From positions 248,001 through 312,000 of the forward strand of contig JAHIXK010000002.1 of assembly GCA_018815245.1 (NCBI GenBank): a stretch of 64,000 nt of DNA, read 5' to 3'. Below the pieces are notes generated by a model. The model did not search any database, had not been told where the DNA came from, and saw only the letters and a list, made by a program, of their open reading frames with translations. The translations under genes and the position numbers were made by a program. The stretch comes from Gammaproteobacteria bacterium (GTDB taxonomy: Bacteria; Pseudomonadota; Gammaproteobacteria; Burkholderiales; Burkholderiaceae_B). This document shows positions 19,754-29,188 of this stretch, piece by piece (within the stretch, counting starts at the first letter, position 1; the number at the start of each line of letters is the position of its first letter).

Positions 19754-20482
19754 TCAGTGACCCAGAATTTTCGAGAGGAACAACTGCGCACGCTCGGAGC
19801 GTTGTGTACCAAAGAAATCCTCTTTGGTGCAGTCTTCAACAATATTGCCCTGATCCATGAAAATAACCCGATCGGCAACTTTGCGTGCAAAACCCATTTC
19901 GTGTGTAACGCACATCATGGTCATGCCTTCCTGAGCCAATTCAACCATCACGTCGAGCACTTCATTGACCATTTCCGGGTCAAGTGCAGAAGTGGGTTCA
20001 TCGAACAACATGCAAATTGGATCCATCGACAAGGCGCGTGCAATGGCCACGCGCTGTTGCTGTCCACCCGACAGTTGACCTGGAAACTTGGCCGCCTGCG
20101 CCTTCAAGCCCACGCGATCCAAAAGGCCCAAGCCCTTGGCCATGGCCTCCTCTTTGGATCGACCCAACACCTTGATTTGTGCCAGGGTCAGGTTCTCGGT
20201 AATGGTCAGGTGCGGGAACAACTCAAAGTTCTGAAACACCATGCCCACGCGCGAACGCAGCTTGGGCAGATCGGTGCCCTTGGCGCCTACAGAAACACCA
20301 TCGACCGTGATGGTGCCCTCCTGAAAGGGCTCCAGCATGTTCACGGTTTTGATCAGGGTGGATTTGCCTGAACCAGACGGGCCACACACCACCACAACTT
20401 CACCTTTCTTGACCGAGGTTGTGCAATTGGTGAGCACCTGGAAACTACCGTACCACTTACTTACTTTATTGATTTCAATCAC
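19754..20482 (-). CDS. gltL: Glutamate/aspartate ABC transporter ATP-binding protein
   Basis: The cytosolic ATPase of the GltIJKL importer. The 242 residues have Walker [10 protein letters not shown] at 34-42, signature [15 protein letters not shown], and Walker [14 protein letters not shown] with the D-loop. [20 protein letters not shown] is a typical GltL/GlnQ opening. It starts with GTG 20482, preceded by CAGGAG. It is the last gene of the minus-strand operon aspA-gltI-gltJ-gltK-gltL. GltL and GlnQ are close relatives; the neighbours decide the name. Confidence 0.93.
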   Translation of the reverse strand: MIEINKVSKWYGSFQVLTNCTTSVKKGEVVVVCGPSGSGKSTLIKTVNMLEPFQEGTITVDGVSVGAKGTDLPKLRSRVGMVFQNFELFPHLTITENLTLAQIKVLGRSKEEAMAKGLGLLDRVGLKAQAAKFPGQLSGGQQQRVAIARALSMDPICMLFDEPTSALDPEMVNEVLDVMVELAQEGMTMMCVTHEMGFARKVADRVIFMDQGNIVEDCTKEDFFGTQRSERAQLFLSKILGH

Positions 20483-20494
20483 AGTGCTCTCCTG

Positions 20495-21181
20495 CTATCG
20501 AATGATTTGGGTTTTCTTCTGAAGCGCCTTGACCAACATTGACAAGCTGAAGCAAATCGCCAGATAAACCAGGGCCACAAAGGTGTACATCTCAACCAGT
20601 GAACTGTCGCGCTGCGCAATTTTCGACGCGGCACCCAGGAAATCGGTTACAGACAGTACGTACACAAGTGATGTGTCCTGGAACAAAATAATGGTTTGGG
20701 TCAATAAGACCGGCAACATATTGCGGAAGGCCTGCGGCAAGATGATCAACCACATGGACTGGCGATAATTCAAGCCCAGGGCCTGGGCCGCACTGACCTG
20801 CCCCCTTGAAATGCTTTGAATACCCGCCCGCATGATTTCGCAGAAAAACGCGGCTTCAAACATGATGAAGGTAATGTATGCCGAGCGATCAGGCCCCACT
20901 TGCGGTGGACGCTCGTATCCCAACACAGATTGCAGAACAACCGGCACCAGAAAGTAGAACCAGAAAATCACGAGAATCAGGGGAATGGAACGCATCAGGT
21001 TAACGTAACCTGCTGCAATCATGGCCAAGGGTTTGATACTCGACAAACGAGCCAAGGCCAACAGGGTGCCAAAGAATATGCCCCCCAGACATGCCACAAC
21101 GGTTAGCTGCACGGTGTAACCCAAACCCTGCATCAGGTAGGGCAGCGACGTCATGATTGCGCTGAAGTCAAAATTGTTCAT
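20495..21181 (-). CDS. gltK: Glutamate/aspartate ABC transporter permease GltK
   Basis: Inner-membrane permease of the polar amino acid uptake family. The 228 residues have about five helices and the EAA-type coupling loop SAAQALGLNYRQSMWLIILPQAFRNMLP. The N-terminal NFDFSAIMTSLPYLMQGLGYTVQLT matches GltK. Its ATG overlaps the gltJ stop (TAATG), so the two permeases are translationally coupled. Confidence 0.93.
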   Translation of the reverse strand: MNNFDFSAIMTSLPYLMQGLGYTVQLTVVACLGGIFFGTLLALARLSSIKPLAMIAAGYVNLMRSIPLILVIFWFYFLVPVVLQSVLGYERPPQVGPDRSAYITFIMFEAAFFCEIMRAGIQSISRGQVSAAQALGLNYRQSMWLIILPQAFRNMLPVLLTQTIILFQDTSLVYVLSVTDFLGAASKIAQRDSSLVEMYTFVALVYLAICFSLSMLVKALQKKTQIIR

Positions 21182-21921
21182 TATTTGCCTCCCGCAATGA
21201 AACCGGGCACAGATGTGCGCCGTTCAATCAAGGCCATCACCCTGTTGACCGTCATCGCCACGATCACGTACAACACAGTGGCCGCAATGTAAGCCTCGAA
21301 AAAAGCAAAGGTGACTTCACCCATTTCACGGGTACGGAATGTGAGTTCCGTCAAACCGATGGTCAAGGCCACAGACGTGTTTTTGATCAGATTCATCGCC
21401 TCCGATGTCATCGGGGGAACAATGATTCGATACGCCATGGGCAACAGCACGAAACGGTAAGTTTGCGGCTCACTGAGGCCCAATGCATAGCCTGCTGCAC
21501 GCTGGCCGCGCGACAGGGACAAAATACCCGACTTGACCTGCTCGGCCACACGCGATGCGGTGAACAAGCCCAGACACACCACAGAAGCCAGAAACTGGAC
21601 AAATGTAGGGTCTTGTTCGATCGACCACTCTTTCAGAGCGGGGATGAATTCCGGCACCACAAAGTACCAGAGGAAAAACTGGACAATCAGCGGGATGTTA
21701 CGAAATATTTCAACATACACATTGCCCAACATGGCCAAAGGTTTGTTGGATGCGGTGCGCAATACACCCATCAAAGAACCCACAGTGAAGGCTATTACGC
21801 CCGCAACTGCGGCAGTGGCAAGGGTCCACAGCAGGCCGGAAAACAACATTTCCCACCACACCAGGGTTTCACCTTCCACGATCGGCTGGAAAAACAACAG
21901 CCAATTCAGGTCGCTATTCAT
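21181..21921 (-). CDS. gltJ: Glutamate/aspartate ABC transporter permease GltJ
   Basis: The second membrane subunit of the acidic amino acid importer. The 246 residues start MNSDLNWLLFFQPIVEGETLVWWEMLFSG. The EAA loop is AAGYALGLSEPQTYRFVLLPMAYRIIVPP, and several clear helices flank it. ATG 21921 has GGGAG eight bases upstream; the longer frame to 21954 lacks a ribosome site. A strong hairpin lies between gltI and this gene, which would make the binding protein more abundant than the permeases. Confidence 0.93.
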   Translation of the reverse strand: MNSDLNWLLFFQPIVEGETLVWWEMLFSGLLWTLATAAVAGVIAFTVGSLMGVLRTASNKPLAMLGNVYVEIFRNIPLIVQFFLWYFVVPEFIPALKEWSIEQDPTFVQFLASVVCLGLFTASRVAEQVKSGILSLSRGQRAAGYALGLSEPQTYRFVLLPMAYRIIVPPMTSEAMNLIKNTSVALTIGLTELTFRTREMGEVTFAFFEAYIAATVLYVIVAMTVNRVMALIERRTSVPGFIAGGK

Positions 21922-21964
21922 TTTGGATACTCCCGAGTCAGGATTCTCGGCCAATACAAGGAAA

Positions 21965-21999
21965 AGGCCGGCTAACGTGTGTAAACGCGCAGCCGGCCT
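21965..21999 (-). terminator. Intercistronic hairpin between gltI and gltJ
   Basis: The nine-base arms AGGCCGGCT and AGCCGGCCT enclose a 17-base loop. On the minus strand the stem is followed by UUUUCC. It looks like a partial terminator or mRNA-stabilising hairpin. Such elements often set the high ratio of periplasmic binding protein to membrane subunits in ABC operons. Confidence 0.65.
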
Positions 22000-22017
22000 G
22001 TGACTGACTAAAGCGTG

Positions 22018-22917
22018 TTATTTAACGCCCTTGTCGTTTGGATTTGCAAATGCTTCCTTCAGCAAAGGAGACATCGGGAAATTCAGGTTCACGTTCTTCG
22101 GTGGGATATTGCTCATGAACCACTTGGTGTACAGCTTCTCTGCCTCACCCGACTTGATCATGCCGTTGACGGTTTCATCCAGCAATGCCTTGAACTGGGG
22201 ATCGTCCTTGCGCAACATGATGCCGTAAGGTTCAGTGCGCAGAATTTCTGGCAAGAACATGAATTCATCTGGGTTCTTGCTTTGCGCGACCAGACCAGCG
22301 ATCAGAATGTCGTCCATTACGAAAGCCTTGGCACGGTCGTTGGCCACCAACAGGAAGCTTTCAGCGTGGTCTTTGCCGTAAATTTCCTTGAAGTTGATGT
22401 TCGCGCCTTTTTCGTTTTGCTTGATCAGCTGAACAGACGTTGTACCGGATGTGGTGGCAATCGGTTGCCCATCCAGATCGGCCAGGTTTTTGATGCCGCT
22501 GCTTTTCTTCACAACCACTTTAACGCTGGTGATGAAGGTGCTGTTGGCAAACGAAACCTGTTCCTGACGGGCCACTGAGTTCGTGGTCGAACCACATTCC
22601 ATGTCCACGGTGCCGTTTTGCAGCAAGGGAATACGGTTGGCGGAGGTCACTGGCTGCAATTCAACTTTCAGGTTGGGCATCTTCAACTTGGTTTTCACCG
22701 CGTCAACGATCTTGTTGCACATGTCCATGTGATAGCCGATGGGCTTTTGATTGTTGTCCAGGTATGAAAATGGAACAGATGACTCACGGAAACCGACAAC
22801 GATTGTTTTGGTGTCAGAGATTTTCTTCAAAGTACCCGTAAGATCTTGGGCAACTGCGGGCTGTACAGCCGCGATACTGGCCACGGCCAACGCTGCTGCG
22901 AAAATATTCCTTTTCAT
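22018..22917 (-). CDS. gltI: Glutamate/aspartate periplasmic binding protein GltI
   Basis: The solute receptor of the importer. The 299 residues begin with a clear signal peptide (MKRNIFAAALAVASIAAVQPAVAQ, cleavage after AVA or VAQ), then GTLKKISDTKTIVVGFRESSVPFSYLDNNQKPIGYHMDMC, the SBP family 3 opening. The second-lobe segment ATTSGTTSVQLI binds the amino acid carboxylate. ATG 22917 has AAGGAG at ideal spacing; the frame extending to 22983 is not a good signal sequence. It follows aspA by 75 bases. Confidence 0.95.
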   Translation of the reverse strand: MKRNIFAAALAVASIAAVQPAVAQDLTGTLKKISDTKTIVVGFRESSVPFSYLDNNQKPIGYHMDMCNKIVDAVKTKLKMPNLKVELQPVTSANRIPLLQNGTVDMECGSTTNSVARQEQVSFANSTFITSVKVVVKKSSGIKNLADLDGQPIATTSGTTSVQLIKQNEKGANINFKEIYGKDHAESFLLVANDRAKAFVMDDILIAGLVAQSKNPDEFMFLPEILRTEPYGIMLRKDDPQFKALLDETVNGMIKSGEAEKLYTKWFMSNIPPKNVNLNFPMSPLLKEAFANPNDKGVK

Positions 22918-22992
22918 TTTTGCTCCTTGAATGAAAAAATTAAGCACAAACTGTGCGCACACCCTCCGAAACGCAAACATCACGCCGCGGTA

Positions 22993-24411
22993 TTAAAGTT
23001 TTATTCTCCGGGGACGGGTGAGAACCTCGGGCCTGAGTATTTCATTCAACTGCTGCTCTGACAGTAAGCCTTTTTCGAGAACCAGATCAGAAACTTTCCG
23101 ACCGGTTTTCAATGCAGTTTTTGCAATCTCAGATGCTTGATCATAGCCTATGTAGGGGTTGAGTGATGTAGCCAAACTGGCTGATTCTTCGACCCTTTGA
23201 CGCAAAAGTGACTCATTTGCGGTAATCCCTAATACGCAATTTTTGCTCAGGGTTTTACATGCTGCGGTCAGGTGGTAAATGCTTTTGAACAGACTCCAGG
23301 CAATGATGGGTTCGAAGGCATTCAGTTGCAGCTGTCCGGCTTCGGCCGCCATGGTCACAGTGACATCGTTTCCGATCACCTCGAACGCCACCTGGTTCAC
23401 CACTTCCGGAATGACCGGGTTAACTTTGCCCGGCATGATGGAGGAACCGGCGGCGCGCGGTGGCAAGTTGATTTCATTCAGGCCGGCTTGCGGACCAGAC
23501 GACAGCAAACGCAAATCGTTGCACATTTTAGACAACTTCACCGCAACGCGTTTGAGTACGCCGGAAAGCTGCACGAACGAACCGGTGTCTTGCGTGGCTT
23601 CCACCAAATCCGCGGCAGTGACCAAACCCAACTGCGTAATTTCTTCCAGGTAATGCCGCGCGCGAGCCGCATATTCGGGGTCGGTATTAATGCCCGTGCC
23701 AATCGCTGTGGCACCCAAATTGATTTCGGAAATAAGGCTGGTGGCCTCGCGCAAGCGGGCCATGTCTTCACCCAGCATCACTGAAAATGTGGCGAACTCC
23801 TGCCCTAGGGTCATGGGCACCGCGTCTTGCAACTGCGTGCGACCGATCTTCAATATCTTTCGAAATTCAAAGGCTTTTTCGCCGAAGGCCTCTTTGAGTT
23901 CCTCCATCGCGACCAGCAGTCCGGAAATGGCGTTGATCAAGCCAATTTTTACAGCCGTGGGATAAACATCGTTGGTGCTTTGCGAGGCATTCACATGCTC
24001 GATCGGATGCACCATTTTGTAATCGCCCTTTTTACCGCCCATAATTTCAATGGCTCGATTGGCAATCACTTCATTGGCATTCATGTTGGTGGATGTACCC
24101 GCGCCACCCTGAATGACATCGACCACAAACTGATCATGCAGCTTGCCGGTACGAATTTCTTTGCAAGCCTGGGTAATGGCTTTTGCCAGCTCGGGAGAGA
24201 CAGTATCCAGGTCAGCGTTGGCTTTCGTTGCCGCCCACTTGACTGCAGCCAGGGCATTGATCAATTCAGGGGCATGGTAAAGCGGGAAACCCGTGATTTG
24301 GTAATTGTCCAGGGCACGGCTGGTGTGAACCCCCCAGTAAGCTTCTGCGGGAATCTTCTTCTCGCCGAGAAGATCTTTTTCCACGCGGTGCTCCGAGTGC
24401 TGCTTAACCAT
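22993..24411 (-). CDS. aspA: Aspartate ammonia-lyase
   Basis: AspA converts aspartate to fumarate and ammonia and feeds the TCA cycle. The 472-residue product begins MVKQHSEHRVEKDLLGEKKIPAEAYWGVHTSRAL, closely following E. coli AspA. The catalytic-loop signature GSSIMPGKVNPV is present, as is GRTQLQDAVPMTLGQEF. A start at 24444 is also open, but ATG 24411 has GGGGAAGG just upstream and fits the family start. It sits immediately upstream of the glt importer genes: uptake of aspartate/glutamate and its first catabolic step in one operon. Confidence 0.95.
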   Translation of the reverse strand: MVKQHSEHRVEKDLLGEKKIPAEAYWGVHTSRALDNYQITGFPLYHAPELINALAAVKWAATKANADLDTVSPELAKAITQACKEIRTGKLHDQFVVDVIQGGAGTSTNMNANEVIANRAIEIMGGKKGDYKMVHPIEHVNASQSTNDVYPTAVKIGLINAISGLLVAMEELKEAFGEKAFEFRKILKIGRTQLQDAVPMTLGQEFATFSVMLGEDMARLREATSLISEINLGATAIGTGINTDPEYAARARHYLEEITQLGLVTAADLVEATQDTGSFVQLSGVLKRVAVKLSKMCNDLRLLSSGPQAGLNEINLPPRAAGSSIMPGKVNPVIPEVVNQVAFEVIGNDVTVTMAAEAGQLQLNAFEPIIAWSLFKSIYHLTAACKTLSKNCVLGITANESLLRQRVEESASLATSLNPYIGYDQASEIAKTALKTGRKVSDLVLEKGLLSEQQLNEILRPEVLTRPRRIKL

Positions 24412-24571
24412 GCCTTCCCCTGACGAATTTTGAATGTGGGCCATGCTAAATTGTTAGTGCTCCGCACTCCAATACTTAATCGGCATTAAACCATGCATTT
24501 CCCGCATATCCAAAAAAACCCCAATAAGGGTTATCCACAAGGGTGACGGTATCCCCCGGCAAAAACCCACT

Positions 24572-25483
24572 TCAGTCAGGCCAATAGTGCCACACCAAGT
24601 CAACATGTTCATGCCCTGCTGCTGCATCACGAGCCTTCTGGGCGCGGCGATACAGGCGAACTTCCATGTCGGTAAAATAAGGCCCGGGAATTTTGCACAA
24701 GGCAGCACCTGGTAAAACGGCACTTTCCGGCAACCAGGCCACACCCAAGCCCGCTTCGCACATCGACTTCAAGCTTTCTGACATGTCGGTTTCATAAAGC
24801 GATTTCTTCAGAAACAAGGGGCCCGACTCCATGGCGATGTCGGTCATTTTCGACAAGTAAGCATGCTTGGAATAAGACAGGAAAGGCACCGGCAAAGGTG
24901 CCAATGCATCAAGCGCATACAAAGGCTTGCCCTCGCCGTTTAATGCACTGTAGGGTGAAAAACGCTCGGTGCCCAACACCCGCACTTCAAACTTGCCGGG
25001 ATCAAGTTCAATGGGTTCCCGGCTGTGGTGATAGCACACCAGAAAGTCACTTGCGCCGTCCGTGAAATACAGCACCGCATCGTGCACATTGCTGGCTGTA
25101 AGCTGGAAGCTAAGATCGGGCAAACGGTCTGCAAGCTTGGCCTTCAGGTTACTGACCCAATGCGGTGCCCTGCTGCACGCCAACGTGTGTGGCACCACCA
25201 GCCGAATGGGCTGCCTGCTTTGCAAACTGCCACCGCGAACAATGGTGCGGGCTTGGCGAATTTGTTCAAGCATGGTCAACGCCTGCTCATAAAACACTTC
25301 GCCCTGAGCGCTCAAGCGCGTGGGATAAGAACCGCGATCAATCAGCTCGCAACCCAACCACCCTTCAAGCGCCTGAATGCGCCGCGAAAAAGCGGGCTGC
25401 GTTACACACCGCAAATTGGCCGCTTTCGAGAAGTTCTTGGTTTGAGCCAGCGTAATAAAATCTTCAAGCCATTTGGTTTCCAT
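24572..25483 (-). CDS. LysR family regulator, HypT (YjiE)-like
   Basis: The 303 residues have an N-terminal winged helix METKWLEDFITLAQTKNFSKAANLRCVTQPAFSRRIQALE, almost the HypT opening, and a LysR substrate-binding domain from about residue 90. E. coli HypT is a hypochlorite-responsive activator, but whether this copy senses oxidants is unknown. It lies upstream of aspA on the same strand with a gap of about 160 bases and could control aspA-glt. It overlaps the end of the ABC exporter gene by 20 bases, which may indicate co-transcription. Confidence 0.88.
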   Translation of the reverse strand: METKWLEDFITLAQTKNFSKAANLRCVTQPAFSRRIQALEGWLGCELIDRGSYPTRLSAQGEVFYEQALTMLEQIRQARTIVRGGSLQSRQPIRLVVPHTLACSRAPHWVSNLKAKLADRLPDLSFQLTASNVHDAVLYFTDGASDFLVCYHHSREPIELDPGKFEVRVLGTERFSPYSALNGEGKPLYALDALAPLPVPFLSYSKHAYLSKMTDIAMESGPLFLKKSLYETDMSESLKSMCEAGLGVAWLPESAVLPGAALCKIPGPYFTDMEVRLYRRAQKARDAAAGHEHVDLVWHYWPD

Positions 25484-27302
25484 GGGCAGATGCGTTGGGT
25501 TGACTGTGCTGTTGAATCAACCACATTCGGGCGTATTCACCATTCTTGTCAAGTAGTGATTCATGGCTGCCACTCTCGATCACCTCACCCTGATTAATCA
25601 CAAGAATTTGATGGGCATGCACAACCGTGCTTAAACGGTGGGCAATGATCAAGGTGGTGCGGTTGCGTGACAGCATTTGCAGCTCGGCTTGAATGGCCCG
25701 CTCAGACCTGGAATCAAGCGCTGAAGTGGCCTCGTCAAACACAAGAATCGCAGGGTTCTTCAAAATGGTTCTGGCAATGGCAACACGCTGCTTTTCGCCA
25801 CCTGAGAGTTTCAAGCCACGCTCACCCACCTGGGTGAAATAGCCATCGGGTTGGCTCACGATGAATTCATGAATGTGCGCGGCTTTGGCTGCTGATTCAA
25901 TTTCCGCCTGTGTTGCATCAGGCCGACCATAGGCAATGTTGTACGCTATGGTGTCGTTGAACAGCACCGTGTCTTGCGGCACAATGCCGATGTTCTTGCG
26001 CAGTGAAATTTGCGCCACGTCCCGAATGTCTTGCCCGTCGATCAGAATCGCACCATCTGTCACTTCATAGAAGCGATACAGCAAACGCGACAACGTTGAT
26101 TTTCCGGCCCCGCTGTGCCCAACCACCGCCACCGTGTGACCCGCAGGCACGGTGAACGACATGTTTTTCAACACCCTTCTGCGTTCGTCGTATGCAAAAT
26201 TGACGTTGCGAAATTCAATTGCACCACCATTGATCCGCAAATCCGGGGCACCCGGTTTGTCTTTCACTTCCAGGTGTTCATCCATCAAACCAAACATGCG
26301 CTCGATGTCTGCCAGGCTTTGCTTGATCTCGCGGTAAATCACACCCAAAAAGTTCAGGGGTATGTACAGCTGAATCATGAAGGCATTGACCAACACCAGG
26401 TCGCCCAGAGTCATGGAGCCATCGAGCACCCCCGCGGTGGCGCGCCACAATACCAGGGTGACGGCAATGGCAATGATCGCGCTTTGACCGGTGTTGAGCA
26501 GGGTGAGGGATTTTTGCGAGCGTATGGCCGCTTCCTGCCAGGCCATCATGCTTTTGTTGTAGCGTTTCGATTCAAACGCTTCGTTACCGAAATACTTGAC
26601 AGTTTCGTAGTTGATCAGTGAGTCCACAGCACGCACATTGGCTTTGGAATCGAGGTCGTTCATGGTGCGGCGAAAATGCAGCCGCCACTCGGTGATTTTG
26701 ACGGTGAAAAAAATGTACAGGCTTAGTGCCACCGCCGTGATGGCAGAAAACCAGATGTCGTAATTGAAAAACAGGTAACCCACCACCAGCACAATTTCAA
26801 TGAGTGTGGGCAAAATGCTGTACAGGGTGTAGCTGACCAGGCTGGAAATAGCACGGGAGCCCCGCTCAATGTCGCGGGTAACCCCACCGGTTTGCCGGTT
26901 CAGGTGGAAGCGCAGTGACAAGGCGTGCAGGTAATCAAACACCTGAATGGCAATGGCGCGCACCGCATTTTGCGTTACCCGGGCAAACAGGAATTCCCGA
27001 AGCTCGGTGAATACCGTGGTGGACAGCCGCAAGGCACCATAGGCCACCAACAGTGCGACCGGCATTGACGCAGCCGCCAACAGGGCATTGCTTTGCAACA
27101 AGGGCGTTAACGTGTCGATGATCTCCTTGAGCAGCAGCGGCACGCCCACGTTGGCCACTTTGGCCAACACCAGACAGGCAATGGCAAAAACAACCCGCCA
27201 TTTGTATTCCCACAGGTAGGGCAACAGTTGTGCAACCGTGCCCCAATCACTTCGTTTTCGGGGGCGGGGCGGGGCGGATTCCACCGGTGAGCTTCTGCGC
27301 AT
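25464..27302 (-). CDS. Atm1-type ABC transporter (fused permease/ATPase)
   Basis: A half-size exporter of 612 residues: six-helix membrane domain (about 40-320), then an ATPase with Walker A GHSGAGKST, signature LSGGEKQRVAIARTI and Walker B ILVFDEATSALDSRSE. The region GGVTRDIERGSRAISSLVSYTLYSILPT is characteristic of the Atm1/HMT1 class, whose members export glutathione-linked compounds or metal conjugates and act in Fe-S or heavy-metal homeostasis. It probably works as a homodimer in the inner membrane. I chose ATG 27302 (MRRSSPVESAPPRPRKRS); the frame up to 27392 runs into the divergent SDR promoter region. Confidence 0.9.
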   Translation of the reverse strand: MRRSSPVESAPPRPRKRSDWGTVAQLLPYLWEYKWRVVFAIACLVLAKVANVGVPLLLKEIIDTLTPLLQSNALLAAASMPVALLVAYGALRLSTTVFTELREFLFARVTQNAVRAIAIQVFDYLHALSLRFHLNRQTGGVTRDIERGSRAISSLVSYTLYSILPTLIEIVLVVGYLFFNYDIWFSAITAVALSLYIFFTVKITEWRLHFRRTMNDLDSKANVRAVDSLINYETVKYFGNEAFESKRYNKSMMAWQEAAIRSQKSLTLLNTGQSAIIAIAVTLVLWRATAGVLDGSMTLGDLVLVNAFMIQLYIPLNFLGVIYREIKQSLADIERMFGLMDEHLEVKDKPGAPDLRINGGAIEFRNVNFAYDERRRVLKNMSFTVPAGHTVAVVGHSGAGKSTLSRLLYRFYEVTDGAILIDGQDIRDVAQISLRKNIGIVPQDTVLFNDTIAYNIAYGRPDATQAEIESAAKAAHIHEFIVSQPDGYFTQVGERGLKLSGGEKQRVAIARTILKNPAILVFDEATSALDSRSERAIQAELQMLSRNRTTLIIAHRLSTVVHAHQILVINQGEVIESGSHESLLDKNGEYARMWLIQQHSQPNASAHGNQMA

Positions 27303-27385
27303 GCGATACTTCTCGGTACAAAAAAAGAGGCGATGGTAAATGCTACCACCCGCCTTGCCAAACACAACACGGGAGACAGAACCAA

Positions 27386-28204
27386 ATGGCAAGTATTCAA
27401 AACAAAGTGATCGTGATCACCGGTTCATCAGAAGGCATTGGCGCGGCTTTGGCAATCAAGCTGGCACCGGGCAACAAACTGGTACTGGCAGCGCGCCGCC
27501 TGGACAAATTGCAGGAAGTGGCCGGGCAGGTGCAGGCTGCGGGTGGCCAGGCCCATTGTGTGGCCTGTGACGTGACCGAGCAAACCCAGTGCGAGAACCT
27601 TGTTGAAGAGGCCGTGAAAACCTTTGGTGGAATCGACATGATTGTGAACAACGCAGGCGTTTCCATGCACGCGTGGTTTGAAGACATCTCCGACCTGGGC
27701 ACTTTTGAGCGCCTGTTCCGCGTGAACGTGATGAGCATGGTGTGGATTACCCACAAAGCCCTGCCCCACATCAAGAAGGCGAAAGGTTTGATCGTTGGCG
27801 TTTCCAGCCTTGCAGGAAAAACCGGCGTGCCCGCCCGCACCACCTACTGCACCAGCAAATTTGCGATGAGCGGATTTATGGAGGCTTTGCGCATTGAACT
27901 GATGGGCACGGGCGTGGACGTGTGCGCAATTTTCCCCGGCGTGGTAGATACGGAAATTCGCCGCAACGGCTTGAACCCGGCTGGCGAACGTGCGGGTGTT
28001 TCCGGCCTTCGGGAAAAAGGTGCCATGAGCGTGGAACAATGCGTGGACGAAATGGTGGCCGCCATGGAAGAGCGCAAGCGGGAATGGGTAATGACTGCCA
28101 GGGGCCGCCTGGGCCTGAAACTGAAACCTTTCCTGCCCAGTGTGATCGACAAAATGGCCAAAGACGCGCTGGACGACGAGCACGGCGGTAAAAAACCAGC
28201 CTGA
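27386..28204 (+). CDS. Short-chain dehydrogenase/reductase (SDR)
   Basis: A 272-residue classical SDR. The NAD(P) loop is TGSSEGIGAAL near residues 12-22, NNAG follows at about 90, and the catalytic Ser...Tyr-x-x-x-Lys set is SSLAGKTGVPARTTYCTSK. The substrate cannot be inferred. ATG 27386 has a GGGAG ribosome site; the longer open frame begins in the divergent ABC gene. It is divergent from the Atm1-like exporter, with start codons 83 bases apart. Confidence 0.93.
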   Translation: MASIQNKVIVITGSSEGIGAALAIKLAPGNKLVLAARRLDKLQEVAGQVQAAGGQAHCVACDVTEQTQCENLVEEAVKTFGGIDMIVNNAGVSMHAWFEDISDLGTFERLFRVNVMSMVWITHKALPHIKKAKGLIVGVSSLAGKTGVPARTTYCTSKFAMSGFMEALRIELMGTGVDVCAIFPGVVDTEIRRNGLNPAGERAGVSGLREKGAMSVEQCVDEMVAAMEERKREWVMTARGRLGLKLKPFLPSVIDKMAKDALDDEHGGKKPA

Positions 28205-28220
28205 TTCAAAACACGAAGGT

Positions 28221-28619
28221 TCAGGCGCTGAACACGAACACCGCTTGAACCACCACACCCAACACGGTCAAAGCCAACACGATTCCCAACACAGTAAGCG
28301 CTTTGCGATTGGCTTCAATTTGAGCAACCAACTGGGCATTCTGTTTGGCCAGCTCTTTAATAACCTCCGTGGACTGCACCATTTCGGCCTGCAGTTCGGA
28401 AATGGCATGCTCAGCCCCATGCAGTTGCTGCTGCAGCTGTTCGACCGTGGTTGAATCATTGCCAACAATCACATCGGTAACATCGCTGGCGTCTTCCGCC
28501 GACTGTTTTCCGGACACACTGTTCCACAGCTTTACGGCCCCATCGGCCACCTTTGGCGCGTTTTTGATTACTTCACCCCAGGGCACCATTTGCAACATTG
28601 CAACCCAACCTACTGGCAT
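28221..28619 (-). CDS. Hypothetical protein with coiled coil and C-terminal membrane anchor
   Basis: I recognise no family. The 132 residues are predicted from sequence as a short N-terminus, an acidic middle (SAEDASDVTDVIVGND), a coiled coil TTVEQLQQQLHGAEHAISELQAEMVQSTEVIKELAKQNAQLVAQIEA (about 57-101), and one hydrophobic helix ALTVLGIVLALTVLGVVVQAVFVF at the C-terminus. This is a tail-anchored topology. ATG 28619 has AGGAGGT eight bases upstream. It is convergent with the SDR gene. Confidence 0.75.
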   Translation of the reverse strand: MPVGWVAMLQMVPWGEVIKNAPKVADGAVKLWNSVSGKQSAEDASDVTDVIVGNDSTTVEQLQQQLHGAEHAISELQAEMVQSTEVIKELAKQNAQLVAQIEANRKALTVLGIVLALTVLGVVVQAVFVFSA

Positions 28620-28771
28620 GGCCTGACCTCCTCAGTCTGTACGCTTGATGATCGTTGATTATCTCGCTTTTCCGTGAACGGCGTTTGTAGCAAACCCCTA
28701 GAATGAAATGCAGACTCTAGCCGCCCGGCGTTACAATCACCGCTCAAACCACTACACGCATACGCCCATTC

Positions 28772-29176
28772 ATGAAAACACCTGAACCAATCCTTTTGCC
28801 TGTGGACCGCGAACCTGTCATTCGCGTGATTCCCATGCCCCGCGACTCCAATGCATCGGGCGACGTATTCGGTGGCTGGATCATGGCACAGGTTGACCTG
28901 GCAGGCTCGGTGCCCGCCACTGCGCACGCCCGGGGCCGCATTGTGACGGTGGCAGTGAACGAGTTCATTTTCAAGGAACCAGTTTTTGTAGGCGACCTGT
29001 GCAGCTTTTATGCCGAGGTGGTGAAGGTGGGCAGGACGTCCATGCAAATTTATGTGGAGGTGTTTGCACAGCGCCGCCTGCAACCAGACGATGTGGCCAA
29101 GGTGACTGAAGCGTATGTCACTTATGTTGCTGTGGATGAGAACAGGAATTCCCGCCCGGTTGAGCCACTGAAGTAA
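28772..29176 (+). CDS. Acyl-CoA thioesterase, YciA family
   Basis: A 134-residue hotdog-fold thioesterase. The N-terminal MPRDSNASGDVFGGWIMAQVDLAGSVPA is the YciA/BFIT-type active-site region (Asn/Asp in NASGDVFGG). It hydrolyses short to medium acyl-CoAs, releasing CoA; it probably works as a hexamer in the cytosol. There is no clear Shine-Dalgarno sequence before the ATG. It stands alone, divergent from the coiled-coil protein gene and convergent with the gntR gene. Confidence 0.93.
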   Translation: MKTPEPILLPVDREPVIRVIPMPRDSNASGDVFGGWIMAQVDLAGSVPATAHARGRIVTVAVNEFIFKEPVFVGDLCSFYAEVVKVGRTSMQIYVEVFAQRRLQPDDVAKVTEAYVTYVAVDENRNSRPVEPLK

Positions 29177-29188
29177 TTTCGCGACAAA

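Noticed and set aside
27428-28258. Minus-strand open frame of 276 codons
   Set aside because: It is antisense to the SDR gene, which has all catalytic motifs.
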